A stretch of DNA of 64,000 nt from Aquila chrysaetos chrysaetos. Taxonomy: Eukaryota; Chordata; Aves; Accipitriformes; Accipitridae. Each line of letters begins with the position of its first letter. The first letter of the stretch is position 1. Below are positions 1-33,702 of this stretch, piece after piece. A program made the position numbers and the translations under genes. Below the pieces are notes generated by a model that had not been told where the DNA came from, ran no database searches, and saw only the letters and a program-made list of their open reading frames with translations. The stretch spans positions 2,852,001 through 2,916,000 of the forward strand of contig NC_044012.1 of the NCBI RefSeq assembly GCF_900496995.4, in the 5' to 3' direction.

Positions 1-963
1 GTGTTGGCACCGCTCTATCGAGGCTCTTCCTTCTAGAAAGAGACTAATCTCATTTGCCCAGCCATCATTACACAGCTCTTTTCGATGCCTTGCTAGTTTT
101 CAATAACTAAATGGGGATAGGAGGCATACATCCCAGTCCACTCGCAGCTCCCCGGGTAGAGAATTCCTCATACCACGCCAAGCACCAAACTGCAAGTGGA
201 GCTTAATTCTCCTGTCAATAGCGCGGATGAAGCCGGACCCTGAGCAGACACGTCGGGGAGGGAAGGGCAGGCCCAGCTCCTGGCACACAATGCAAAGTGA
301 TGTTTCCAGGCTCCTGGGAATTTTGCAGTCGATAATGGATGATGCGGAGAGGCGATCTCCCTACCCCAAACCCCTCTCCCAACGCAGCGCGGAGCTCGCC
401 CCGGGGGCAGCGACTGCTACCCACCTCCGCACCTCCCTCACCATCCCCCCCGAACACCCAAAAAAGACCCCTGCCCCAAAACTTCCAGCTTCTCGCCCCA
501 CGGCAGAGAGGCTCGTCCGCCCTGCCGGGGCAGAACAAGCCCCGCGGCCGCGCAGGGGAGCGGAGGCCGGGTCGGGGTTTGTTTCCATTTCAGCCCCGAG
601 CAGGCGGCGACTCCCCTTCCCCCCCAGCAGCCGGGGACAGCGGCGCAGCCCTCGGCGGAGCGGCACAGCGACGCCGGTGACCGGGGCAGGGCGGCCGGGC
701 CCGCTCCGGCCGCGGACCGCCCCCCCCCCGCTGTCAGCGGGAACCGGCGCCGGTGTTGGGATTTGAAGGGCTCTTAACGAGATCTGCCCCCTCCCCGCCT
801 CGCCGATTCCGCCCCGCAGCGAGGGCAGCCGCCGCCGCCGGCCTGCCCCGCCAGCCGCCCCTGCAGCCCGCCCGCCCGAGCGACGAGGCCCGGAAGGGGC
901 CGGGGAAGCCGGCGGACGGTGTCAGCGACTCTGCCCCGCCGCGTCCCTTCGCGGGGAACTCAC
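1..963 (-). other. MAP1LC3B: MAP1LC3B intron 1, 5' part (partial)
   Basis: This is the beginning of the intron that follows the first coding exon of MAP1LC3B, read leftwards. The splice donor GTGAGT is at 963-958 on the minus strand. From about 360 to 963 it is very GC-rich and belongs to the promoter CpG island; towards position 1 it becomes ordinary mixed sequence. No second exon is present: the LC3 ubiquitin-like core must lie outside the window to the left. The open frames here, on both strands, are low-complexity Pro/Arg/Ala products of CpG-island composition. Confidence 0.85.
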
Positions 964-1250
964 CGAAGGTGCGGCGCTGCTTGAAGCTCTTCTCCGAGGG
1001 CATGGCGGCGGCGGCTCGGCCTCAGGCCCGGCGGCAGCTCTGCGCGGCGGCGGCGGACAACTCCGAGTGCCGGCGCCCGCCCCCCGCCGCCGCCACCGGC
1101 GACTCCGCCGTCAGCTGACGCCGCGCGTCACGGTGGGGCGGGCGCCGCCGCGGCGACGCCGACATCTTGAGTGTGGCGGCGGGGCGGGGGGGAACGGGCC
1201 GCCGCCTCCCCGCCGCTGGTCCTGCGGGGTACACGGCCTTGGGCGCCTCA
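500..1250. promoter_or_regulatory. MAP1LC3B: MAP1LC3B promoter CpG island
   Basis: A dense CpG region surrounds the first MAP1LC3B exon. It includes the palindromic E-box-like GTCAGCTGAC at 1110-1119 followed by CGCGTCAC. A GCCGACATCTTG stretch at 1158-1169 is one base from a YY1-type promoter element in minus orientation. GC-box-like GGGCGGG strings occur near 1135 and 1185. Transcription would run leftward, with a short 5' UTR from somewhere around 1050-1200. The exact start site cannot be read from sequence. Confidence 0.75.
964..1003 (-). CDS. MAP1LC3B: MAP1LC3B, first coding exon
   Basis: MAP1LC3B (LC3B) is the ATG8-family ubiquitin-like protein that is conjugated to phosphatidylethanolamine on autophagosome membranes and binds LIR-containing cargo receptors. 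The exon encodes MPSEKSFKQRRTF plus the first base of a split codon, then a consensus donor GTGAGT. This matches the LC3B N-terminal helix; LC3A begins MPSDRPFKQRRSF, so B is the better fit. Human LC3B has Thr at residue 6 where this gene has Ser. The conserved Thr12 lies in a basophilic-kinase context (RRTF). The ATG is at 1003-1001. The phase-1 exon end agrees with the family, where Glu is split G|AG. The gene is transcribed away from FBXO31. Only 13 complete codons of about 125 are in the window. Confidence 0.93.
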
Positions 1251-2520
1251 GAGCGCCCTGCCAGTGTCACCCCTCAGCAAAAGACAGCCATGGCCGCCTC
1301 AGAGTGCCCTGCCAGTGTCACCCCTCAGCAAAAGACAGCCATGGCCGCATCAGAGTGCCCTGCCAGTGTCACCCCTCAGCAAAAGACAGCCATGGCCGCA
1401 TCAGAGTGCCCTGCCAGCGTCGCCCCTCAGCAAAAGACAGCCATGGCCGCCTCAGAGTGCCCTGCCAGTGTCACCCCTCAGCAAAAGACAGCCATGGCCG
1501 CCTCAGAGTGCCCAGCCAGCGTCGCCCCTCAGCAAAAGACAGCCATGGCCGCCTCAGAGTGCCCTGCCAGCGTCACCCCTCAGCAAAAGACAGCCATGGC
1601 CGCCTCAGAGTGCCCTGCCAGCGTCACCCCTCAGCAAAAGACAGCCATGGCCGCCTCAGAGTGCCCAGCCAGCGTCACCCCTCAGCAAAAGACAGCCGTG
1701 GCTGCCTCAGAGTGTCCAGCCAGCATCACCCCTCAGCAAAAGACAGCCATGGCCGCCTCAGAGTGCCCTGCCAGTGTCGCCCCTCAGCAAAAGACAGCCA
1801 TGGCCGCCTCAGAGTGCCCTGCCAGTGTCACCCCTCAGCAAAAGACAGCCGTGGCCGCCTCAGAGTGTCCAGCCAGCATCACCCCTCAGCAAAAGACAGC
1901 CATGGCCGCCTCAGAGTGCCCAGCCAGCGTCACCCCTCAGCAAAAGACAGCCATGGCCGCCTCAGAGTGCCCAGCCAGCGTCACCCCTCAGCAAAAGACA
2001 GCCATGGCCGCCTCAGAGTGCCCAGACAGCGTCACCCCTCAGCAAAAGACAGCCATGGCCGCCTCAGAGTGTCCAGCCAGCATCACCCCTCAGCAAAAGA
2101 CAGCCATGGCCGCCTCAGAGTGCCCAGCCAGTGTCACCCCTCAGCAAAAGACAGCCATGGCTGCCTCAGAGTGCCCTGCCAGTGTCACCCCTCAGCAAAA
2201 GACAGCCATGGCCGCCTCAGAGTGCCCTGCCAGTGTCACCCCTCAGCAAAAGACAGCCGTGGCCGCCTCAGAGTGTCCAGCCAGCATCACCCCTCAGCAA
2301 AAGACAGCCATGGCCGCCTCAGAGTGCCCTGCCAGTGTCGCCCCTCAGCAAAAGACAGCCATGGCTGCCTCAGAGTGCCCTGCCAGCGTCACCCCTCAGC
2401 AAAAGACAGCCATGGCCGCCTCAGAGTGCCCTGCCAGTGTCACCCCTCAGCAAAAGACAGCCATGGCCGCCTCAGAGTGCCCTGCCCCGTTCCCCCTCAG
2501 CAACACACAGCCATGGCCAT
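1251..2520 (+). repeat. 51-bp minisatellite, 24 full copies plus a degenerate one
   Basis: A tandem array with a 51-bp period starts about 250 bp upstream of the MAP1LC3B start codon. Twenty-four full units fill 1251-2474. A 25th degenerate unit follows, with weak similarity to about 2550. Each unit contains GAGTGCCCTGCC, CCCCTCAGCAAAAGACAGCC and CATGGCCGCCTCA segments. Because 51 is a multiple of three and the unit has no stop on the plus strand, all three plus frames stay open across the array. The minus strand is interrupted by TGA triplets. Variation between copies is mostly C/T or G/A at CpG positions. Copies carrying GTGGC are followed by copies carrying TGTCCAGCCAGCATC (9-10, 12-13, 20-21), which shows that multi-unit blocks have duplicated. 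Confidence 0.97.
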
Positions 2521-2567
2521 CTTGGAGTGGCCCACCATGTCCCCCCTCTAACAATATATGCTCTTAA
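1290..2567 (+). other. Repeat-encoded open frame (probably not a gene)
   Basis: Starting at the first ATG in the minisatellite, one frame stays open for 425 codons and encodes about 24 repeats of a 17-residue unit (ECPASVTPQQKTAMAAS). It ends at TAA 2565-2567. Most units carry GCCATGG, a strong Kozak context, so a plus-strand transcript could in principle initiate many times. The other two plus frames are equally open, the product is low-complexity, no homologue comes to mind, and the variation is explained by CpG decay rather than codon constraint. I therefore list it as a curiosity, not a supported gene. Confidence 0.15.
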
Positions 2568-4053
2568 GCGACTTTGCCTCCATGCAGAGGTGCAAGTTCA
2601 GCGATTTGCCTTCAGCATACACAAACATGAGTATGAGAGGGCCGTGGTAAAGTTTACGTTCGGGGAACAAAATTTTAGGAGCAGGTGTTCCAATTCCCTT
2701 CGAAGCCCACCACCCGGTCTCGTGCCGTTTGTCAGGAATTGATTAGATCGCAAACAATTTCAGTCGCAAGCCAAGTTTGCTTGCGTTCATCCTGCAGATA
2801 CCACGTCGCGATTAAAAATGCCCAACTGTTTCCTCCTTCAGCAGCTTTCTGACACAAGCTGTTGGCTGTAGACTTTCAGCTGCCTTTCTTTCTCTTTCTC
2901 TCACATATGTTCCCAGCACCGTGTTTTGAAATACAAGAACGATTTTGCAGCAATAGGGCTACACAATCCTGCTGTACAATCCAACTTCTGTGGCTGAAGG
3001 GACAGGGAGTTGCAGCCGGCAGTGTCCTTTTGAGTATAGGGAGAAGGACCGTTTTCTAACCAGCTTAGAGATTATCAGGGGTTTTGCATTTTTGGGGGTG
3101 GAACGATGCATTGGAGTTAGGGTGATGCTGCACTCACATGCTGGAATGAGGGTTCGTTACCTAATTTTGTGATTCAGGGTCATACAGTTCCCGTGGCTGT
3201 ATAATTATAGGATGAGACCATTAAAGGTGTGACTAACCAAGGAAAGAAAAACACCCCTAAGGTCTATGAATGCTCTATCCATCACATCACTGTCCAGAGA
3301 CAGCAGGTGAGACATCATGGATGATCATCAGAAGGCTGATACATCTGAAACCAGCAATCCTGAAATTCTCTTTCAACAGAATTCTTTCTTATTTAAATGA
3401 TTGCCCTTTAAAAACCATTTTCTGGGCCACGGCCTCAGAATTGCTTTCTCTCAGGGTCTGCTGCAGGCTCCGTGGCTGCGGGCAGGAGGACAAGCCCTGG
3501 TGAAACCACATAGTATTGGTTTTGGGGTGTACAGGTGAGTCCCGGCGGCAGGGCCGACAATACCGAGCGCTGCGTGTTGTGCGGTTTTCATCCACGCTAC
3601 CAACTGTTAGCAGGGCTGCAGCTCAGGCTGAAAGCATCCATATGGTGCTTAGGAAGAGCCACAATCAGAGTATCTGCTGACAGGCTGGGCTATCACATGT
3701 TCCGCTCATGAATAATCTGCAGAGACTGTGAGAAGGAAAACTTAGATCCACACCGAGACTCGCTTGACCTTTCCCTCCTCATCTCAGCCTTCGCCTGTGT
3801 CTGCGTGTCGACAGCACAGACAGTTGGCAGGTCTGGATTTGAGAAAGGTGTTAGGCGCAGTTGGAATGACAGCATGGACATAGCCTTTGGGACCAGCTCT
3901 GCCTAAGCGCAATTCTCCATCCCTAGTGAGAAAATGCTGCTTTTGAAAATGCTTTTCCTTCAAACTTGGTGACTACGCTGGAACAGAGCCCTTTAAAAAT
4001 CTAGCCCGCAGAGCATTTTTATTCTAGTCTTAGAACACTTTACAAAGCATTTA

Positions 4054-4417
4054 GTCTGAAGAAGAGAAGACTTAACTGAAAGGAGACATTATATCGTCTT
4101 CAAATATGCGAAAGGTTGCTGCAGAGCAGGAGGGAATTAGCTCTTCTCTGCATGCAGTGAGTCTCGGACAAGAAATAATGAGCTTACATCTTAGAAAAGA
4201 TGATAGAAATTAAACGTTGGGTTAAGGGTAAGAATAGTTGAGCACTGGAACTAGTTGCTTAGGAAAGCAGTGGAACAGTCACCATTGGACATTTTTATTT
4301 AACAAGAAACAAGTAAAACATCTGTTCTGAAGAGTTCAGGGAGAATAGTTCTTATCTCAGGGAGAAGGATGGGCTAAACAATCTCTTGCAATACCTGTCA
4401 GCCCTAGATTTTCATGA
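4054..4417 (+). mobile_element. Degraded CR1 LINE 3' fragment
   Basis: The sequence follows the 3' end of chicken-repeat-1 elements piece by piece. AAGAAGAGAAGACT at 4060-4073 corresponds to the conserved AAGAAGAGAAGGCT. CTGAAAGGAGACATTATATCGTCTTCAAATA parallels the CR1 segment on dismissing and clearing the region, with many changes. GCAGTGGAACAGTCACCATTGGACATTTTTATT matches the GTGGTGGAGTCACCATCCCTGGAGGTATTTAA region. The end, GGGCTAAACAATCTCTTGCAATACC then CAGCCCTAGATTTTCATGA, parallels the terminal GGACTAGATGATCTCTT...CCAGCCCTACATTTCTATGA. Divergence is high, so the insertion is old. CR1 copies are typically 5'-truncated, as here. Confidence 0.75.
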
Positions 4418-4419
4418 AG

Positions 4420-4515
4420 CAAAAGAGATGCGATTTGCCCAAACTTACAAAGCAGGTTAGAGCACAAACTGGGTTTGGATTCCAGCTCAGATCCTCCTGT
4501 CTGCACCCTAGGCAG
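4420..4515 (+). repeat. MIR-like SINE relic, directly after the CR1 piece
   Basis: GATTTGCCCAAACTTACAAAGCAGG followed by AACTGGGTTTGGATTCCAGCTCAGATCCTCCTGTCTGCACCC resembles the core and 3' half of MIR/CORE-SINEs (ACTTGCCCAAGGTCACACAGC ... GGGATTCGAACCCAGGTCTCCTGACTCC). Similarity is moderate and judged by eye only. Confidence 0.35.
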
Positions 4516-6006
4516 CAGGCTATACTAAATCTTAAGTTGGAAGTAAAAAAAAGCACCAGGTTTTCCCAACTGTTGGATCTTCCACAAGGTTGGGGTTTTT
4601 TTTTTGTTAAAAAGCCAGTATGAATGGTGACTCCAAACCCTAGCGAGTATTTACAGCATCTCCCTGGGGAAAAACTCCCACTTTTCCTATTTTTTCCGTA
4701 TGAACTGCTTCACAACAAAGTGAGTGTATTTCACAATCAGAATTATAAACCATCCCCTCATTTCTCTTTTACAACAGTACTGAAAAGGCTTTTTACAGTG
4801 AATAGACGAAGCTATTCCTCTGCAGTGCTACACCGTTGCTGGAAGACAGCACTTTAGTGTCTAGGGCCATTAGCTCAGCAGCTGTCAGCAGTATTAAATT
4901 CACCAGAAACATGGAGAGAAAACCCCCATAAAAGACAAGGAAGGACGCTGTGCTGAGAGTAACTTGCATTTAAACCTGAATCAAAATACCTTCCCTCAGT
5001 TATTTTCTCATGAATTGTTCTTATTGATCTAGCGCAGGTAAAGGATCAATGTGGGCCTTGATTTTTTTAACACAGTGTGCAGCCATTACCCAGCTACTAT
5101 TGGAAATTTTCAGACAGAAGCAGATTGTAGTGAATTGTTTGCAATGCCTTAAAATAACCCTTCTGAGAAGTTTTAGTCTTAAATTTGTCTTAAGATGGTG
5201 ACTACCCTATGAACAAATTCCCAAACTTCAAGTTTCTCTGTGGAAGTCAACTTCTGAGTTAGGAGAACTCTAGCAAGAAATTATGAGAATGACAAAATAT
5301 ATCTCTTTTGTGTGGATATAAAAATGTAATTTGAGAAGAGTGAAACTAAAGAAACCACTTGCAGAACATTTTCCCTGTGGGCGTTTTCTCTGAGGTCTAA
5401 CAACAGATGAGCCTGCTGCTCAGTGGGAACGCTACCACTGTCTACTCTATCTGGCCACCTATTTCACAAGACTCTTGGAATATAACACTTTTGAGATTAT
5501 TAGACAGATGCTTTTTTGGATGGTAAATCCAAACTAACACACAGACGTATGCAATGTCGTCACAAAACCATCATTTTCTTAGAATGTTTGGCTAAAAACT
5601 CATTGCACTCCCCATGCAAGAAGTATTGCCCAAGACATTGTTGCCATGTACCATAACCCTGACATCAGTTCCTGCTGCTACTGCTGTTCCAGCAAACATT
5701 TTTTGGCTTCAGCATCAAGTTTTAAATGGGAGCCATTGGTTTCTCAAGGAAACACAGTAAATCAATTGGTGTACGCAACAATAACTTATGGTTATATACC
5801 ACCTTTCACTCAAAAAGATCCATAACCTCTTGGCAAGCAGTAACAACAGTGTGAGCGCAGGAGGCATAGCAGGGAAATTGTGGAATAATACAGCATGCAA
5901 CAAAGTCTTCCACTGATTTTTAATACTCCTAGGATTTAAGCAAGTCCACACATATTCAAATGTTAACCGAGTACTACGTAGCCTGTGGCTTCAGTAAACA
6001 CCCTCC

Positions 6007-6125
6007 TTATTTACATCGTGGGAAACTGAGGCATGCAGAGGTTCAGTGAGCTGCCTGTGATTGCGCAACCATTGCTCAGCAGCCGACCCAGTAATAGCAT
6101 CTCAAACACCTGACTGCCTGTCCCA
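6007..6125 (+). repeat. MIR-like SINE relic
   Basis: GTGGGAAACTGAGGCATGCAGAGGTTCAGTGAGCTGCCTGTG at 6018-6059 closely follows the MIR consensus run of GAAACTGAGGCA...GAGAGGTTAAGTGACTTGCC. The following segment (cCAGTAATAGCATCTCAAACACCTGACTGCCTG) fits the more divergent MIR tail. MIR copies are ancient amniote insertions and are rare in bird genomes, so a well-preserved core is notable. Confidence 0.5.
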
Positions 6126-9100
6126 TGATCTGTCCTGGACAGGATAACGCTTCTGCAAACTGAGCTGCCAGAGGTGCTGGGCACAATGAAATTGTTCAAG
6201 CTGGACCGTGGCCAAAGCTGAAAGAACAACAACAGCTTCTAGTAGAAGTGCTATAAAGTCTTTGGTGACCCCAAGCACTCATGACCACAGCTGACCTTCA
6301 GATCGATTAATACCTCGTTGCAAGGTCAGTATGTTGCAGAAAGACCATACCTTCTTTCATAAAGAAAGGGCACTGAGCTCAGCTCTGAAGTAGAAGGATG
6401 CAAAACACTTCCTGAGTCAGCAGCAGCATTTTCTGCAGTGCTCTGGATTTTCCCCGAAGAGCCCAGTCTGTCCACTGATCAGTTTATCCTGCAAAATCTG
6501 GTGAGATCAATGTCCAGACAGAAAGGAAGAAGGTGGGAAATACTAAAATCAGGATGAGAAGAGCTATTTTCTGGCTTAAAATACCAAGGAAAGAGTATCT
6601 GAGATGAAAATACGTACATCACAAAAACCAAAGCGAAATTCTTTGGTCTCTCTGTTGAAATATACTCTCTTTGAAGTGTCCTGCCTCCAACAATGCTTAT
6701 TACAAAGCAGAAATCGCACTGCAGGCTTATGCCAGAAAAACATGCTGCAAATACTTTGTGTGGCAAACAGGGCTTGCAAAGAGGGTTTGTTCATCTGTCT
6801 CAGCCAGCCTTGCCATACTTTTCTGTCCCTCTTGCCAAATGGAAAATAAATAATTCTCTCCTAGCTGTTCAGGTTATAATTGGCTAGATATGCCATCAGC
6901 TGGCTCATCCCTGCTCAGAGGCTGGGAAGGCGTAAACACTTCCAGGATTACAGAAAATGAGGACACTAACTTTGGGACGAATCCAAAGCCCTTTAGAGTG
7001 AGCGTGAAGACTAATTGACTATAGCGAGAGCCGCATCAGCTCCTTAATTACTGAAGGGGAATGAAACAATAAAATTTCCCCTTTTAGTACATCCTTTTTC
7101 AAGAGCCCCGTGGTAATGGCTGCAAGCTGCCTGCCTGAAACGGCAGGACTGGAAAGCTCTGGGCTATTACTCTGGTATTGTTTACAAAGAAAGGTGCTCA
7201 GACACTTGGTAGCGCCACAGAGGATGGGAGGTGATGATAACGCACTTTTACTGTTTTCCCTATCGTCACAAATAAAGGTGGTTGATTCAGATAATGGATT
7301 CAGTAACACAGAGGAGAAAGTGCCGATTTTATAGTCTGATGACAGGGTGGTAAACACTGAAGTTGTAAGTTATATTCCATTATCAGCACTCCGTTCTGCA
7401 CCAGCTCTCTGGATTCTGGGCCCCGAAGACCTTCACTGCCGCCCAGCCTCCAAACTCTCTGCTTGTAACTGTCGTGTGATGCTCTGCAAGAACAGCACCG
7501 GAAACCTTTTCTATCTGGGTCTTGAAACTTGGAATGGAGATAATGATTGTTTCTCCTCTCTAATGTGATGAGAGGCTGGGGTTCCCCCACTCTGCTCCAT
7601 GGGAAGGGGAAATGCGGTCACCCCGAGCACTGAGAGCCCACGGGGCTTGTTGCGTTGCCTCTGACTTTGCTGGGCTTTGCTCCCTGCCAGGTGACATCAG
7701 TGCATCGTGGAGATGGGCACTGCCTTTCAGCCGGACAGACTTTTCCCCTTCTTCCTCTTAATCTGGAGGAAATGGGCATGGAGTGATGGAGCTCCATGGG
7801 AACTGGCATGGCTTATGATGGGCTGTCCTGCCTTCTGCTGGGTTGGACTGGAAAGGGGGTCAGTGGGGCAGGGGGAAGGTCTGATCACTGAGGGATGGAG
7901 CAGGACGTGGTGGCTCAGCAGCCTTGAAGCCAAGGCTGTGGGATAAGGCTATAGGGGTCAGGTGGGTGAGGGAAAGGGAGAGAAGGTTGTAGGGTGCTTA
8001 GGCACAGCGGGAGCATTCGGAGGAAAAGGAGAAAGAAGAAAGTCCAGATAAAAATAGAAAATGCAAAAGAGGGAAAAGCATGTGTGTGCTGTAGACTGCT
8101 GAGTTTCTGCTCGAGGCAATGTCACCAAGGACATCCTTTGTTTCATTCACATGAAAATCCTTGCCATCAGTATTTTTCCTGTCCTCTCCATGAATCCATC
8201 AGTTCCTAAACAAACAGACATGACAAGGCCTTCTAGAGCTGTGTCAGAAACTTTGAGTAGCAGCTGAGCATAATGTAACGTGCGGGAAAAGTCATGTGAT
8301 TCAGTACAGGTGGAAAACAGCTACAGACATATTTCCAAACAGTTGATATTTGGTTTAGGTGACTCATTGTCCATGTGCCTTGTTTTAGATGCTTGGAGCA
8401 GCTTTTCTTAATTTAATCAGAACTGTGGGCACTAAACTTGTCCGTCACTGGAGCCCCAAAGGATTAGCACACTATTAAAAATGACATCCTCGTTCTGCAC
8501 GTGGGCAGTGTTGGAGGGAGGAATGCAGCGGTTCAGGCTGTAAGAAGCCATGCGTTTACTCATCCTGTGGTTGCAGCAATTTTGTTCATACCACAAGCCT
8601 TGCAGCCTGGACTCGTCATCTGATCATCCCCTATGCATAGCCATCCAGATCCTTGGAAATCAGGGTATTGTCCCCCTGACAACAAGAGCTGCCTGCTAGA
8701 CCCTTGGCAAAATCCTTGGGCTGTCCAATGCAACCCAAACATCTCTTCTTGTCTGGTGGGACTGATATCCAAAAGTCTGTTCCTCCTTCATCTTCTGCCA
8801 GTCGCTCGCTCTGCAGGCAAACAACCTCCCTGCAGTGATCCTTGTGGGCGAGGTTTGGAGACTTTCTGCATCAATTAAATGTCTGTTTTCCTGTCGTCTT
8901 CCAATTTAGGTATTTGTTGCTTGATTGTCATGGTGACCGCTGCCTTGAGACCCTCACTGAGGGTGAGGCCTGTTGATTAGGATTCAGGGCAGCACTGCTG
9001 CCGGCATCGCAGGGGACCCTCTTCTGCACTGAATGCACAGAGTTCATTTCACTGCAGAAATCCCAGTCGAACAGCGACTCTTCACAGCAGAGAGGCAAAC

Positions 9101-9230
9101 GAGGTTAGTTTAATTTTTGTAATTGTGTGGAAACAACTTGATTTCCTTGCAAGCGTCTTGTCAACGCAGCCCTCACAATCCATTCCAGGCCAGTGGAGCT
9201 GGATGAGGATGTTGCGGAACCCTGAAGGAC

Positions 9231-9420
9231 CCTTTCAGGAATGCAGCTGTTTTGCAGAACAGCATGGGAAAGAGGAGACATTTGCAAAAAATGTCATGTC
9301 TGTCTTGCAGAAAAGCATGGGAAAAGAATTAATTTGGGGGAAAAAAAAAACAAAACAAAACAAACCACAACCCCAGGTAGGTCTCTCCTGCAGAAAAAGG
9401 AGCCATTTGCAAAGAAACGA
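9231..9420 (+). repeat. Diverged short direct repeats
   Basis: Three related segments occur: TTTTGCAGAACAGCATGGGAAAGA near 9251, TCTTGCAGAAAAGCATGGGAAAAGA near 9304 and TCCTGCAGAAAAAGGAGCCATTTGCAAAG near 9387. The first two have a period of about 53 bp and also share ACATTTGCAAA-type context. This looks like a small decayed local duplication just upstream of the tRNA gene, with no evidence of function. Confidence 0.45.
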
Positions 9421-9520
9421 GGTTTCTCAGGCAGCACCCCAAGGAATAGGCGCCGGGGAGGTCCCGGGGGGGCGGGCGGGGGTGCAGAAGGGCGCCGCGC
9501 GGGAAAAGCGTGTTCGAGGA

Positions 9521-9593
9521 GCCTCGTTAGCGCAGTAGGTAGCGCGTCAGTCTCATAATCTGAAGGTCGTGAGTTCGATCCTCACACGGGGCA
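9521..9593 (+). tRNA. tRNA-Met (elongator), anticodon CAT
   Basis: The 73-nt sequence starts GCCTCGTTAGCGCAGTAGGT and ends CTCACACGGGGCA. It folds as a canonical cloverleaf. The acceptor stem pairs GCCTCGT with the 3' ACGGGGC, apart from one wobble-type position. The D-arm carries AGCGC/GCGC, and the anticodon loop CTCATAA has CAT at 9554-9556. The T-arm carries GTGAGTTCGATCCTCAC. There is no intron and no encoded CCA, as usual for eukaryotic tRNA genes. The initiator tRNA-Met has a different sequence, so this is the elongator. A-box and B-box promoter elements are internal. It lies about 420 bp upstream of the FBXO31 ATG on the same strand. A tRNA-Met at this position next to FBXO31 is, as I recall, also present in mammals. 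Confidence 0.97.
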
Positions 9594-9608
9594 GCAGTGG
9601 TTTCCTCC

Positions 9609-9616
9609 TTTTTTTT
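9609..9616 (+). terminator. Pol III terminator of tRNA-Met
   Basis: A run of eight T residues begins 16 nt after the 3' end of the tRNA gene, as expected for RNA polymerase III termination. Confidence 0.85.
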
Positions 9617-9648
9617 CCCCCCTTGCACGGCCCTTCAAGGGAAGGGGG

Positions 9649-9677
9649 TGTATATATATATATTTTTTTTTTTTTTT
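9649..9677 (+). repeat. TA dinucleotide run plus poly-T
   Basis: A (TA)n stretch is followed directly by about 15 T residues between the tRNA gene and the FBXO31 promoter. It is simple sequence and could act as a back-up Pol III stop. Confidence 0.8.
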
Positions 9678-10013
9678 AATCGAATTGCAGCAGGGGGCGG
9701 GACCGGGGCGAGCCCCACAGGCCTGGCAGCGGGCTGCAGCGCAGGCCGTTACCGGGCACGGGCACCTCTCCACCGGGTCCCCCCGCACGCTAGGGGGCGA
9801 AACCCACCCCGGCGGGCTCGACCTCCCGGCTGACTCTTCTTGTCTGGGCGGGGCGACTAACGGCCCGCGGCACGTCCGTTTATCCGCGGGGGCGTGGCGA
9901 GCCGGAGGGAGAGGCGCCGATTGGCGGCGCCGCGCAGGTGGGCGGGCCCAGCGACGCAGTGCGTCGCCGCGTACCGCCCCTCCCTCCCTCCCCGGGGCAG
10001 AGCGGTTGCGGCC

Positions 10014-33702
<23,689 letters not shown>

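Larger units (their letters stand above)
2575..9230. other. Intergenic DNA between MAP1LC3B and the tRNA/FBXO31 island
   Basis: No coding exon is recognised on either strand. The longest open frames are short and unlike any protein I know. The stretch holds an old CR1 fragment (about 4054-4417), MIR-like SINE relics (about 4420-4515 and 6007-6125) and otherwise unique sequence. An AT-rich block at 7010-7100, with TTAATTA and AATAAAATTTCCCC, might be a regulatory element, but nothing beyond composition supports that. Confidence 0.7.

Noticed and set aside
1251-2520. CRISPR-like array
   Set aside because: The repeats are contiguous without spacers and the DNA is vertebrate; it is a minisatellite.
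1067-2742. Three overlapping long plus-strand frames (about 470-520 codons) across the minisatellite
   Set aside because: All three frames are open because the 51-bp unit has no stop. The long versions start at non-ATG codons, the products are low-complexity repeats, and variation follows CpG decay.
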